Assembly: GCF_900452415.1 (NCBI RefSeq)
Contig: NZ_UGNX01000001.1
Span: forward strand, 3,844,001-3,908,000
DNA: 64,000 nucleotides
Source: Legionella cincinnatiensis
GTDB lineage: Bacteria; Pseudomonadota; Gammaproteobacteria; Legionellales; Legionellaceae
Direction of reading: 5' to 3'
The translations under genes and the position numbers were made by a program. How positions within the stretch are numbered: position 1 is the stretch's first letter; each line of letters starts with the position of its first letter. The notes under the pieces are model-generated. The model saw only the letters and a list, made by a program, of their open reading frames with translations, had not been told where the DNA came from and did not search any database. Shown here one piece after another: positions 1-9,855 of this stretch.

Positions 1-1425
1 AAAGCGTGCTGCCGAAACATTGGCTGCCAACATACATTCTTCAATTAATTTGTGTGCATCATTGCGAACTACGGGAACAATACATTGAATTTTTTTATTT
101 TCGTCAAATTCAATCCGAGTTTCAGTAGTCTCAAAATCCATTGCACCACGAAGCTTACGAGTAACCAATAAAACGCGATACAAATCATGGAGCGCAAGCA
201 ACATCGGCCATAATGAAACATGTTGTTCATCCGTCTTACCCTGCTCAAGCCATAAGCCAACCTGAGTATAAGTCAAGCGTGCATGGGAATGGATAACTGC
301 TCGATAAAAACGTGAACGAGATATTTTTCCTTCGCTAGTTATTGCCATCTCAGCAACCATGCACAAACGATCCACATGCGGGTTAAGTGAACAAAGTCCA
401 TTGGACAAAGCCTCGGGGAGCATAGGGATTACTTTACCTGGAAAATAAACAGAATTACCGCGACGAGCGGCTTCTTTATCCAATGCTGAATCTTGCCTCA
501 CATAATGGCTTACATCGGCTATAGCAACATATAATTGAAAACCTCCCTTAGGTTTTTTATAACAATAAACAGCATCATCAAAATCCTTAGCGTCTTCACC
601 ATCTATAGTAACAAAAGGAAGATTGCGAAGATCGGTGCGGCCTTTGATTTGTTCTTCAGTAACTTGCTGTGAAATTTTTGCGACCTCAACACGCACATCG
701 TCAGGCCATTCAAAGGGAATCCCATGTGCATAAAGTGCAACTTGAATTTCCATGCCTGGAGCCATGTGTTCACCCAATACATGGATGATTTTACCTATGG
801 GCTGAGTACGTTTACTGGGAAAAGCAATTAATTCGACTAAAACGATTTGGCCATTTTTAGCTCCATTTATCATTTCTTGGGGAATTGAAATATCTTGAGT
901 CAAATGCTTACTGTCTGGTAGAACAAAACTGACTCCATGATCCGTAAAAAAACGACCTACAACGGTGGCATTAGCATGTTCGATTACTTCATGGATCTTT
1001 GCCTCAGGCCTGCCTCGACGGTCCATGCCAATTTGATAAGCAAGAACTATATCTCCATGCATCACTGCCCGCATTTCTTTAGCAGACAGGAACATATCTT
1101 CTGAACCATCATCAGGAATAAAAAAACCAAAGCCATCTGAGTGTCCTTGGACAGTGCCGCGGGATAAATTAATCCTTTGCATGAGACAAAAACGCCCGCG
1201 CCTATCTTGCATAATTTGCCCATCACGCAACATAGCCTTTAATCTAAATCCCATAGATTCTTGTTTGCGTTCGTCGCTTATATGTAATTTATCAAATAAT
1301 CGATTGCGCGACATCGGTTTTCCGTATTCATTAAGAATTTTCATAATGAATTCACGGCTGGGTACAGGATCAGTATACTTTTCACTTTCCCGTTCGTAAA
1401 AGGGATCTTTTGATTTTTTACTCAA
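1..1425 (-). CDS. rnr: Ribonuclease R, N-terminal 475 residues (runs off the window)
   Basis: 3'-5' exoribonuclease of the RNB family, which degrades structured RNA. Visible in order are an N-terminal winged-helix region (about residues 20-80), cold-shock-like OB domains, and the start of the RNB catalytic domain with the acidic metal-binding motif DGEDAKDFDD near residue 272. The C-terminal part and the S1 domain lie beyond base 1. I start it at a TTG at 1425 (MSKKSKDPFYERE), preceded by AGGA at suitable spacing; the nearby ATG a few bases upstream reads into a stop after four codons. The frame is open throughout. Identification is firm; the start codon is an inference. Confidence 0.93.
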   Translation of the reverse strand, partial: MSKKSKDPFYERESEKYTDPVPSREFIMKILNEYGKPMSRNRLFDKLHISDERKQESMGFRLKAMLRDGQIMQDRRGRFCLMQRINLSRGTVQGHSDGFGFFIPDDGSEDMFLSAKEMRAVMHGDIVLAYQIGMDRRGRPEAKIHEVIEHANATVVGRFFTDHGVSFVLPDSKHLTQDISIPQEMINGAKNGQIVLVELIAFPSKRTQPIGKIIHVLGEHMAPGMEIQVALYAHGIPFEWPDDVRVEVAKISQQVTEEQIKGRTDLRNLPFVTIDGEDAKDFDDAVYCYKKPKGGFQLYVAIADVSHYVRQDSALDKEAARRGNSVYFPGKVIPMLPEALSNGLCSLNPHVDRLCMVAEMAITSEGKISRSRFYRAVIHSHARLTYTQVGLWLEQGKTDEQHVSLWPMLLALHDLYRVLLVTRKLRGAMDFETTETRIEFDENKKIQCIVPVVRNDAHKLIEECMLAANVSAARF

Positions 1426-1542
1426 CTTTCATCCTGTTTTTGTTTGTATTTTATTGTCATATATTCAATGACACACCATTCACTTTGTTCTATCATTTAT
1501 CCATACAAGTAGCAAGATAAAAGGAAGGTAACAAAAAATTGC

Positions 1543-2028
1543 CTATTCATCACTTTTAGCTACAGGAATAACAAATCCACGCGCCCCAACTGCTGCAGTT
1601 ACCCCAGATAAGGACATATCCTCCGCAACCCAGAAAGTGGTTTTTTTAGCATTAGCAGGAATTTTTACTCCCTTTGCTTTCCATTGGCATACGGCTATTG
1701 CTCCTTCACATGGAGATTGTTGTTCATGCCCTGGCCTAGACTCAATGCAATTTAAAATAAAAGGACCTTTTTTTAAAGTTAATGCCGACCAATTTCCACC
1801 TTTCAATCGAGTAGTCCATCCAGCACTTGCACTAGCATCCGTTACAGGATGAGTGATCCACAAATCTGCAGCAGTCAGATTATGAATAAAAAATAAACTA
1901 CTTGCTTTGGTTTTTAAGGTTACTGACTCTCCTTGAACTGTCACCGCTTGACAACCAGAAGGCAAAGTAGACTCCGCTGCAACATAAAAAGATAACAGCA
2001 AACAATATAAAAAAACGAAAACTCTCAT
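1543..2028 (-). CDS. Small secreted protein, EnhB-like
   Basis: 161-residue protein with a clear signal peptide (hydrophobic residues 3-18, likely cleavage near AAE) and four cysteines in the mature part, so probably periplasmic or secreted and disulfide-bonded. From memory the middle (FFIHNLTAADLWITHPV, then SAGWTTRLKGGNWSAL) resembles Legionella enhanced-entry protein EnhB, whose biochemical role is not established. It stands alone: no enhA or enhC neighbour is visible, although rnr continues off the left edge. The family call is moderate; export is well supported. Confidence 0.6.
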   Translation of the reverse strand: MRVFVFLYCLLLSFYVAAESTLPSGCQAVTVQGESVTLKTKASSLFFIHNLTAADLWITHPVTDASASAGWTTRLKGGNWSALTLKKGPFILNCIESRPGHEQQSPCEGAIAVCQWKAKGVKIPANAKKTTFWVAEDMSLSGVTAAVGARGFVIPVAKSDE

Positions 2029-2323
2029 TAATTTTTTCTCCTCAAAATTACAACTTCATTTTTTGAATGTTGTTGATATTATTCTAAAACACAATCAAAT
2101 TGTAACAAGGCTAATGGGTTGAAAAATTCTGCGTAATAGCCACTCGAAATGGGTTTAGTAGCACTTTTTTAAGATTATATAATTAGCGTCTATTGCTTGC
2201 CAACCTTGCTTATTTAATCTCTTGTTCGAATAGGCTGATTTTCAATCAGAAAGCTTAACTAAAATTTGACAATTATCTTATCGCAATCTAGATTTTTAGA
2301 TATAATTGCAACGGATGTGTCCC

Positions 2324-3049
2324 ATGAAAATTATGAAGCAAATCATTTTCTTAGCTTTATTCATGACCAATATACTTGCTTACAGTGCTACTATCATCGT
2401 AGGAGTTGGAAAATTTGCTCCCCCCTTTTCAGCAGGAGATACAAGTAATCATTATTTTGGCTTTTGCATCGACTTAATGAATGAACTATGCAAACGTATG
2501 AACGATACCTGCGAATATAAATCAATCATGGATGAGGGCATTGAAGGTTCACTCACTAAAGAACTAGTTGACATTTCTTTAACGCCAACGCCCATTACCC
2601 CAGATGTATCCCCTGAATATATTTTCAGCATGCCTTATATGACCAGTAACGGACAATTTGTAACCAACAATCCAAACATAAAATCACTCAAAGATCTTCA
2701 AGGTAAAAAAATTGGCGTACTTGAAGAATCTAATTTAAAGAGCACACTTATACTCTACACTTCTATTGAAAATATTAAAGAATTTGCACAAGCTAATAAC
2801 TTAATAGAAGCCTTGGAGGATAAGGATATTGATGCCATATTATTTAATGTAAATATTCTTAAGTATTTAACCAACAATCAAATAATTAATTTTCGACCCG
2901 TAGGTAAACCTATTAATCTTGGAAATGGGTATGGGTTATTAGCGCTTAAAAAAAATGCAGCACTCATTAATAAGATCAATAAAGCGTTATTGCAAATGGA
3001 AAATGATGGAACTTATGAAGGAATTTATAATAAATATTTTGGTAAGTAA
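2324..3049 (+). CDS. Periplasmic amino-acid-binding protein (SBP family 3), copy 1
   Basis: Solute-binding protein of the bacterial extracellular family 3, the type that captures polar amino acids for ABC importers. It has a signal peptide (residues 1-21), the family signature FGFCIDLMNELC near residue 45, and a C-terminal segment ending NKYFGK typical of these proteins. I chose the ATG at 2324 because the next gene is a paralogue and both share GGATG followed six bases later by ATGAAA; a longer reading from a TTG at 2306 has no such support. No permease or ATPase gene lies nearby, so it may feed a distant transporter or act as a sensor. Confidence 0.85.
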   Translation: MKIMKQIIFLALFMTNILAYSATIIVGVGKFAPPFSAGDTSNHYFGFCIDLMNELCKRMNDTCEYKSIMDEGIEGSLTKELVDISLTPTPITPDVSPEYIFSMPYMTSNGQFVTNNPNIKSLKDLQGKKIGVLEESNLKSTLILYTSIENIKEFAQANNLIEALEDKDIDAILFNVNILKYLTNNQIINFRPVGKPINLGNGYGLLALKKNAALINKINKALLQMENDGTYEGIYNKYFGK

Positions 3050-3126
3050 ATTTATTTGTCTTCATAGATAAACTGTTTATCGCCAAACAACCTAGATTCT
3101 AGGTATCGTTCAAAAGGATGCTGAAT

Positions 3127-3855
3127 ATGAAATATATTAAAAATGTAATTTTTTTATTTTTATTTCTCAGCAGCATACAGGCTTATGGCAACCCGATCAC
3201 TGTTGGTATCACAAAATTTGCAGGGCCATTTGTAAGATCAGATGTCGATAATCATTATTTTGGCTTTAGTATCGATATAATAAATGAAATATGCAAGCGC
3301 ATCCAAGAACAATGTGAATTTAAATCAGTAACAACTGAGCTTTTATTAGATCAACTGACTAAAGGAGATGTGGACATTACGATTACGTCAACCCCCATTC
3401 CGCAAGAATCATCATCTCAATATATCTTCAGCTTACCTTATATGCCAAGTATAGGACAATTTGTAACTATTAATCCAAACATAAAATCATTCGAAGATCT
3501 TCAAAATAAAAAAATTGGCGCACTTAGCGAATCGAATCTCAAAAATGTCCTCGTACTTTATACTTCCGAGGATAACATTAAAGAATATTCAGAAGTAGAT
3601 ACGTTAATAAATGCATTAGTCAACAATGATATTGATGCCATTCTATTGAATGTAAATATATTAAAATACTTTACCAACAATAAAATAATAATTGGTGTTC
3701 GACCTATAGGTAAACCTATTTCTCTGGGAAATGGGTATGGGCTATTAGCGCTTAGAAAAAATGCTGCGCTTATTGATAAGATCAATAAAGTGTTATTACA
3801 AATGGAAAATGATGGAACTTATGAAGCAATTTATAATAAATATTTCGAGAAATAA
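3127..3855 (+). CDS. Periplasmic amino-acid-binding protein (SBP family 3), copy 2
   Basis: Paralogue of the preceding gene, 77 bases downstream on the same strand, similar over its whole length (for example NNDIDAILLNVNILKYFTNNK against KDIDAILFNVNILKYLTNNQ). It has a signal peptide, the FGFSIDIINEIC signature and an almost identical C-terminus. Start at 3127 after AAGGA; a longer reading from an ATG at 3118 is less likely because that ATG overlaps the ribosome-binding site. The pair looks like a tandem duplication followed by divergence, with most change in the N-terminal lobe. The ligand cannot be told from sequence. Confidence 0.85.
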   Translation: MKYIKNVIFLFLFLSSIQAYGNPITVGITKFAGPFVRSDVDNHYFGFSIDIINEICKRIQEQCEFKSVTTELLLDQLTKGDVDITITSTPIPQESSSQYIFSLPYMPSIGQFVTINPNIKSFEDLQNKKIGALSESNLKNVLVLYTSEDNIKEYSEVDTLINALVNNDIDAILLNVNILKYFTNNKIIIGVRPIGKPISLGNGYGLLALRKNAALIDKINKVLLQMENDGTYEAIYNKYFEK

Positions 3856-4038
3856 CTCTATTTAACCTCTCCTCTACTTTATCGATAAAAAGTAGCATAA
3901 ATAGTTTTACTTCAAACATTCTTTTACATTTTCAGATCTATTCTTTCCTACGACAAAGGAAGCCGTGTACAAACTCAAATTGAGACAAAATCAGCTATAG
4001 GTTAAACTGGTACCTATTTTTGATAGATAGGATAAAAA

Positions 4039-4626
4039 ATGCCAGATAGTATTAAGACTCCAGAAATAACCAACCTCCACCAAAACTCTATTATTCTTTG
4101 GAAAACATCTGGCATAATTTTTCACCAGGAGGGCTTCTATCGATTAGTTGAAGAAAATCATGCATTTAATTTTCAACTATGGCATGCAGAAGACCGAGCA
4201 CGTCGTGATGACATGGGTTATGAGTTTGTATATCAAGCAAAGCGGGAAATAGATAAGTGCAATCAATTACGCAATAATCGCATGGAAGCTATGGATGAAT
4301 GGCTTTTCAAGCACTTACAACCCGCAGAATTCAATATTTGTCCTGTCAATTCTGAATCACCAGGTATGATTATCGATAGACTCTCTATCTTATCCTTAAA
4401 ATCCTATCATATGTCCCTACAAACAAAGCGCACTGATGCAACAGAGGAACATCGGCAAAGCTGCTCTAACAAATTAAGCATCATTCAACAACAATTAGAA
4501 CAATTATCGCAATGTTTTAGTGAGCTGCTTGAGGAAGTACGGGCAAAAAAACGGACTTTCAGAATCTATCATCAATTTAAAATGTATAATGATCCTAATC
4601 TAAACCCAGAATTATACCGCCGCTAG
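4039..4626 (+). CDS. DUF4254 family protein
   Basis: 195-residue soluble protein. The stretch FNFQLWHAEDRARRDDMGYE followed by KREIDKCNQLRNNRMEAMDEW fits my recollection of DUF4254, a helical family often found near glycosyltransferase or surface-polysaccharide genes and of unknown biochemical role. AGGATAA precedes the ATG. Its last 32 bases overlap the 3' end of the convergent gene at 4595-6538. No sugar-transfer genes are nearby, so context does not help. Family fairly sure, function unknown. Confidence 0.7.
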   Translation: MPDSIKTPEITNLHQNSIILWKTSGIIFHQEGFYRLVEENHAFNFQLWHAEDRARRDDMGYEFVYQAKREIDKCNQLRNNRMEAMDEWLFKHLQPAEFNICPVNSESPGMIIDRLSILSLKSYHMSLQTKRTDATEEHRQSCSNKLSIIQQQLEQLSQCFSELLEEVRAKKRTFRIYHQFKMYNDPNLNPELYRR

Positions 4627-6538
4627 ATGATTCAAATGAAGAGAAATGGGTTTCACTCTTTGAGTGGGTGATAGGTTTGTCTTGGTGAGGAGTCTTTTTA
4701 AGTTTTGAGCTGAAGAAGCCAATGTTTGCTATAGAAGGTTCATTTTTCGGCAGGGAATCAGACGCTTTTTTCTTGGAAGGTTCGCTTGATTCCCCTGAAG
4801 ACTTGGTTTTTATGTCATCCCTTGACGACTCAACCACATCAGGTTGCTTCACGTTACGTGAATTTACCTGCCCTAAAGGAGGCCGCCCTAATCCCCGTGC
4901 CAAAGCCCGAAGGCCAAGGACTAGAGAAAACAACACCGCATTTGCGGCAGCTAAGATGCCCATTATTGGCGTATCATGATAATGTCCTTCGGAATCAGCC
5001 TCTTGAAGAGGGGTGGTTGCAAAATTAGAAAAGCTTTTTCCCTTAGAAATACCAGATGCTAGCGAACGAAAAACTTCAAACCATTCTTGAAAAAAGTATT
5101 GTGGTGATGGATCAAGTGCAAGACCATCTTTTACGGAGGCTCCAAAACTATCAGAATTTAAAATTTCTGCAGCTTCTCCATCAGCCTCTATATTTTTTTT
5201 CATTTCCACTAACTGCTGATAAGGATGCTCTTCCTCTTGTGCCTTTTCTTGTTTTTTCAGATGTTGATAATGGGCTCTTAAGGTGTAAGCAGTAAACCCA
5301 GCCATTAAAACTAAGCCTGAAATAATAAACGCAGCTAACAAAGCAGGAGGAAACACCGTTGCAGTCACTAAAAAAACTGAAGAAACCATAAATAAAATAC
5401 TGGTTAACACTCCATAAGCATATAAACCATACTTCATTCCTAACAAACCAGCGGTCAAATAGCTATGTGTTGTCTGATCTTTTAATGTTTGGCGCAACTC
5501 TTCAAAGTTTTTAAGGAGTCCACAGACCTCCATTTTCAAGCGCTTAATCTCAAGTTTATCTTCAAGAGTCTTGTCTTTTTTTTCTTCCAAAGAAAGTAAC
5601 TTCGCATAAGCAAGCTCCATTTCTTTAGTAACAAGCGCAAGTTGGCATTTGGTTTGGGTAACCATCAAACGCAATTGAAAATCATATTCTTCATAAATTC
5701 GTGTAATCACACATGACAACGCATAAACAGCACTGAGTATTGACATGGCGAGAAAAAGAGGAGGAGCCAAAACAGAAAGGCTGACTACCCCTATATAGAG
5801 ATATAACCCGTCAAGCAAACCTCCCGCACCCACCGCCAAGTAAGCATGAATACGTTCCTCCTCATCCTGATGAGCAATATGGGATAAATAATATTCACGA
5901 TCTAAAGGTGTTAACGAGTTTAATTGTTGGATTTCAATTAAAAGCTCTTTATTTTCATTCATTTTCTTCTTACGCGACTCAAGCATACCCCGTATCCAAA
6001 GTCGATTGACTGCCGCAAAAACACCTAATACCAGCCCTACCGGAACAACCATATACTTAAGATCAGCCTCACTGATTATGCCTAAGACTTGTACTGCACT
6101 TTTCCAGCCTTTGTATGCATTTTTTAAGCCTTTCATTACATCTCTAAAATAAGGCCATGCACTTGCTATGAATTTTTTAACAGGATTTTTTTCTTCTCCA
6201 TCATAAACACTTGCTAAAAAAGAAAAAGAAACTAAAAAGAGTGCTTCTGCTGAAACTGCGGCGATACCTTCAGGTGAAGTTAATATATCGTGCATTACAT
6301 CAGGATCGTTACTGGGCATGCATACTTCAAAAAACCATTTAAGCATGCTGTAAGAGGAACTAAGAGAATCTAAAATTGCGTAGGCATGATAAACATATCG
6401 ATTCTTATCGAGCTTTTGAGCCAGAAGCCTGCTTTGTGCGTCGATGCGCCCAGCAATAGCTAAAAGAAAAATAAGTTCTTTTGATTTTGGAGCTGAATCT
6501 TTACTCTTACGGGACATGCTTACACGCAGAGAGACCAT
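4595..6538 (-). CDS. Large multi-pass membrane protein with coiled coils, effector candidate
   Basis: 647-residue protein of no family I recognise. Hydrophobic stretches lie near residues 95-115, 165-185, a pair at 235-285, a pair at 370-420 and one near 540. Charged, heptad-like helices (about 190-215 and 295-350) lie between them. The C-terminal 90 residues are polar, Ser/Lys/Glu rich and probably disordered. That build (membrane pairs, coiled coil, flexible polar tail) is common in Legionella Dot/Icm substrates, but no known effector domain is visible, so this is inference. No convincing ribosome-binding site precedes the ATG at 6538; the ATG at 6517 (MSRKSKDS) is equally possible. Confidence 0.65.
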   Translation of the reverse strand: MVSLRVSMSRKSKDSAPKSKELIFLLAIAGRIDAQSRLLAQKLDKNRYVYHAYAILDSLSSSYSMLKWFFEVCMPSNDPDVMHDILTSPEGIAAVSAEALFLVSFSFLASVYDGEEKNPVKKFIASAWPYFRDVMKGLKNAYKGWKSAVQVLGIISEADLKYMVVPVGLVLGVFAAVNRLWIRGMLESRKKKMNENKELLIEIQQLNSLTPLDREYYLSHIAHQDEEERIHAYLAVGAGGLLDGLYLYIGVVSLSVLAPPLFLAMSILSAVYALSCVITRIYEEYDFQLRLMVTQTKCQLALVTKEMELAYAKLLSLEEKKDKTLEDKLEIKRLKMEVCGLLKNFEELRQTLKDQTTHSYLTAGLLGMKYGLYAYGVLTSILFMVSSVFLVTATVFPPALLAAFIISGLVLMAGFTAYTLRAHYQHLKKQEKAQEEEHPYQQLVEMKKNIEADGEAAEILNSDSFGASVKDGLALDPSPQYFFQEWFEVFRSLASGISKGKSFSNFATTPLQEADSEGHYHDTPIMGILAAANAVLFSLVLGLRALARGLGRPPLGQVNSRNVKQPDVVESSRDDIKTKSSGESSEPSKKKASDSLPKNEPSIANIGFFSSKLKKTPHQDKPITHSKSETHFSSFESSSGGIILGLD

Positions 6539-6757
6539 CGGTTAAGATGGCGCGGATTATATGTATAATTGATCTTCATGTCAATAATAGCCTCATCCTG
6601 GACCAAAAAAATACAATTTTATTGGCCATTGCTTATGATATCACACTCAATGCGTACAAAAAATATGTGGTAAACCTACTTACGGTTGTGACTTAATCTG
6701 CAAAACCTGCTACGATATCGCACTAAATAATAAAAATAACTTAGGAAAGATGATTAA

Positions 6758-7264
6758 ATGAGATCAACACTTGCTCTCTTTATTTTTGTGTTATTAATGA
6801 CTGGACCTGTTATGGCAACAAATGAAGCACAAATTTATGGTTATGTTGAAAAAGTATCTTTTCCAGAAAAGAATTTGACTCTATCAGCAAAACTGGATAC
6901 TGGAGCTAAATCAGCTTCATTAAATGCAACCAACATTACCGAAATTACCAAAAAAGGCATCGCCTATTTGCGCTTTACAGTGCCTACTAAAAACGGAGAT
7001 TACCAATTCGAAGCAGAATATAAAGGTCGAGTAAAAATCAAAGTTCGCGAGGGAGAGCACGGTTCAGAAATATTGGCACATGCACCAATTAAACGCCCCG
7101 TGGTACTACTTAGTATGCAACTTGGCGATAAAGTCAGAACAATTAAAGTCAACTTAACCAATCGCAAACGTTTTCTCTATCCTCTTCTATTAGGAAGAGA
7201 TGCAATCATTGCGTTTAATGGCGCAGTTGATCCTGCTCTCGCTTTTACTTTAAGAAAGAAATAA
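6758..7264 (+). CDS. Retropepsin-like aspartic protease (RimK-associated protease family), exported
   Basis: 168-residue protein with a signal peptide (residues 1-20) and the aspartic protease motif LDTGAKSASLNA near residue 47, as in the family annotated as putative ATP-dependent zinc protease, now regarded as retropepsin-like. AGGAAAG precedes the ATG. It is the first of three closely packed genes with a transglutaminase-like membrane protein and an ATP-grasp ligase. This combination has been described in comparative genomics of ATP-grasp amidoligases. Expected to act in the periplasm, on a peptide or peptide-modified substrate that I cannot name. Confidence 0.82.
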   Translation: MRSTLALFIFVLLMTGPVMATNEAQIYGYVEKVSFPEKNLTLSAKLDTGAKSASLNATNITEITKKGIAYLRFTVPTKNGDYQFEAEYKGRVKIKVREGEHGSEILAHAPIKRPVVLLSMQLGDKVRTIKVNLTNRKRFLYPLLLGRDAIIAFNGAVDPALAFTLRKK

Positions 7265-7279
7265 GAGTCTTAAGAAATA

Positions 7280-8806
7280 ATGAAAAACAATACGCGTCAC
7301 GTTTATGGACTGATATTTACCTTATTTATCTTAGGAACAGGGATTTTTTTATACAGGCATTTAGTACTTGATGTGCCATTAACAGATACAGAAACCATAA
7401 ACAGCTGGATGGTTGAATCCAACTTACGTTTTGTTGCTGAACCGAATACACCCATTAAAGCAAGCTTTAATATTCCTTATTTACCCCCTCATTTTGCTAT
7501 TCTTGATGAGTATTTTGTCTCAAGAAACTATGGGGTTACAACCAATTTAAACGGCGATAATCGAGAAACAGTTTGGGCAATAAGGCGAGCGAATGGTCAG
7601 CAGTCGTTGTATTACCGCGCTATTTTCCGCCAAACAGAAACCAATGAATCACCATTAGGAACACCTCCTATGGTAAAATCCCAACCTCTAGAAGAAAATC
7701 AAAAATCAGCAGTAGAAACTATTACTAGCCAAGTGAGACAATCTTCTGCAGACATTAAAACCTTTGCACAAAGCACCATTAAAGAACTGAATAAAAAAGA
7801 TGGCAATGCTAAGCTATTAACAGGCAATAATTTTGATGATGAACACCTCATTAGCGCTACGATTCTCATTTTAAATCAGTCTAAAATTTATGCAGTTCCT
7901 GTCAAGGGAATTTATTTATCCCAAAAAAGTAAAGCGGATTTAAATTCATTTTTAGCTGTTTTTAACGGTAAAAATTGGATTTATATTAATCCCAAAACAG
8001 GGGGAGCGGGATTACCTAAAGATTTTCTTATTTGGCAATATGGAAATGAACCTGTTTTTGATGTTGTTGGAGGGAAAAAAACTCAATTTACTTTAACAGT
8101 ATCCCCTACTCCTATTAATGCTTTAAGTATTGCTAAATCACGAGGATTGCAATCAGATTCACAATTATTACGTTTCTCATTGTTACAGCTTCCAGTCAAT
8201 GTGCAAGCAACTTATAAAATTTTATTAACGGTTCCTATAGGTGCCTTTATTATTTTAATCCTGCGTAATTTTATTGGGATTAAAACCTTTGGGACTTTTA
8301 TGCCCGTTTTAATCGCGTTAGCATTCAGGGAAACTCATGTGGTCTGGGGAATTTCTCTTTTTGTTATCATTATCTCGTTTGGGCTGTTAGCACGCTTTTA
8401 CTTGGATCAATTAAGGCTGCTTCTCGTACCAAGACTTGGAGCGATTCTCACTGTGGTCATTTTATTAATGATTTTTATTAGTGTGATTAGCCAAAGTCTT
8501 GGACTCGATGCCGGGTTATCTGTTGCTTTATTCCCTATGATCATTTTAACCATGACCATAGAACGCATGTGCATTACTTGGGACGAGCGAGGTGCTTCCG
8601 AAGCGATCAAATCAGGTATTGGAAGTCTAGTTGCAGCAGTCATCTCATATTGGGCAATGAGCTACGAACCATTACAATATTTGGTCTTTGCTTTTCCCGA
8701 ACTGCTTTTGATTTTATTAGCTTTGATTTTATGGTTTGGACAATATCGAGGCTATCGCTTGTTTGAATTAAAACGCTTTAAATCACTAGCGAGCCATGTA
8801 AAATGA
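7280..8806 (+). CDS. Inactive transglutaminase domain fused to a multi-helix membrane domain
   Basis: 508 residues: an N-terminal anchor (residues 8-28), a periplasmic part of about 280 residues, then at least six or seven hydrophobic helices from about residue 315 to the end. This matches the family known as inactive transglutaminase fused to seven transmembrane helices, seen in operons with a retropepsin-like protease and an ATP-grasp ligase. I see no obvious Cys-His-Asp catalytic set in the soluble part, in line with the inactive label. It starts 15 bases after the protease gene and overlaps the ligase gene by ATGA, so the three are almost certainly co-transcribed. Confidence 0.82.
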   Translation: MKNNTRHVYGLIFTLFILGTGIFLYRHLVLDVPLTDTETINSWMVESNLRFVAEPNTPIKASFNIPYLPPHFAILDEYFVSRNYGVTTNLNGDNRETVWAIRRANGQQSLYYRAIFRQTETNESPLGTPPMVKSQPLEENQKSAVETITSQVRQSSADIKTFAQSTIKELNKKDGNAKLLTGNNFDDEHLISATILILNQSKIYAVPVKGIYLSQKSKADLNSFLAVFNGKNWIYINPKTGGAGLPKDFLIWQYGNEPVFDVVGGKKTQFTLTVSPTPINALSIAKSRGLQSDSQLLRFSLLQLPVNVQATYKILLTVPIGAFIILILRNFIGIKTFGTFMPVLIALAFRETHVVWGISLFVIIISFGLLARFYLDQLRLLLVPRLGAILTVVILLMIFISVISQSLGLDAGLSVALFPMIILTMTIERMCITWDERGASEAIKSGIGSLVAAVISYWAMSYEPLQYLVFAFPELLLILLALILWFGQYRGYRLFELKRFKSLASHVK

Positions 8807-9756
8807 TCACCCTGTTTCGTCGTTTAAAAAAACATGGAATTTTGAGTATCAATCAGCGTAATACTGATTTCGTATTGCGTTATAACCCTAGAAAATTATT
8901 TCCTTTGGTTGATGATAAACTAAAAACAAAAAAATTAGCCTTAAAAGCAGGGATTGCTGTACCCCCTTTATACGATATTATTGAAACAGAACAACAAATT
9001 AAAACTATCGAAGAACGTTTGACAGCTTATAATGATTTTGTAGTAAAGCCAGCCCGTGGTTCTGGTGGCGATGGTATCTTAGTTTTTAAAGATAAAGTCT
9101 ATGGACGTTATCGGCAAATTAACGGTAAATTAACAACAATCCAAGAGCTCAGCTATCATTTATCTTGCTTACTGTCAGGTGCATATAGTCTTGGTGGTTC
9201 TTCAGATTACGCGATTATTGAAAAACGTGTCGTTGTTGACCCTGTATTTGCTGAAGTCAGTTATGAAGGCATCCCCGATATCCGAATTATTAGCTTATTG
9301 GGTTATCCCGCGATGGCTATGGTACGCCTCCCTACTCGATTATCGGGAGGAAAAGCTAATTTGCATCAAGGGGCTATTGGTGTTGGAGTTGATCTTACTA
9401 CTGGAAAAACGCTAGGCGGTGTCTATCACAATGATATTATCGATTATCATCCAGATACCTTGAACTCAATAGTAGACATAGAAGTACCTTATTGGAATAA
9501 AATACTCGAAATAGCTTCCAGCTGTTATGAGTTAACCGGATTAGGATACCTTGGGGTGGATATAGTACTTGATAAAGAACAAGGACCTTTGATGCTTGAA
9601 CTCAATGCTCGCCCAGGGTTAAACATCCAAATTGCAAATAGGGAAGGAGGACTGAAAAGATACCGCACTATTGAAGCACGATATCATCAGTATCCCCACG
9701 AATCAGTCGCAGAAAAAGTGGCATTTAGTCGCGAAAGTTTTTCTCGTTTAAAATAA
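8803..9756 (+). CDS. RimK-like ATP-grasp amidoligase
   Basis: 317-residue ATP-grasp enzyme of the alpha-L-glutamate ligase-like type. Visible are the ATP-binding VVKPARGSGGDGI near residue 85, an acidic/Asn metal site (MLELNARPGLNIQ near residue 268), and typical spacing between them. It should form an amide bond between a carboxylate and an amino acid at the expense of ATP. It ends the three-gene operon and overlaps the preceding gene by four bases. The likely logic is cytosolic ligation paired with periplasmic recognition and proteolysis; the substrate is unknown. Confidence 0.85.
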   Translation: MITLFRRLKKHGILSINQRNTDFVLRYNPRKLFPLVDDKLKTKKLALKAGIAVPPLYDIIETEQQIKTIEERLTAYNDFVVKPARGSGGDGILVFKDKVYGRYRQINGKLTTIQELSYHLSCLLSGAYSLGGSSDYAIIEKRVVVDPVFAEVSYEGIPDIRIISLLGYPAMAMVRLPTRLSGGKANLHQGAIGVGVDLTTGKTLGGVYHNDIIDYHPDTLNSIVDIEVPYWNKILEIASSCYELTGLGYLGVDIVLDKEQGPLMLELNARPGLNIQIANREGGLKRYRTIEARYHQYPHESVAEKVAFSRESFSRLK

Positions 9757-9762
9757 AAATTT

Positions 9763-9855
9763 ATGCTTCCTATGATTCACTTTTTATTCGAGGGCTGGTC
9801 GCGTCATCCCTCGATAAAGTTAACCGAGGAAGATCTATTGGCAGTTATTACCTAA
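9763..9855 (+). other. Possible 30-codon ORF after the ATP-grasp gene
   Basis: A short open frame (starts MLPMIHFLFEGW) lies seven bases after the ligase stop and in the same frame. It has no good ribosome-binding site and overlaps the end of the convergent gene by four bases. It may be a tail remnant of an older, longer reading frame or chance. Weak support. Confidence 0.15.

Noticed and set aside
69..260. 63-residue minus-strand frame at the left edge
   Set aside because: Lies within the rnr reading region in a different frame and has no features of its own.
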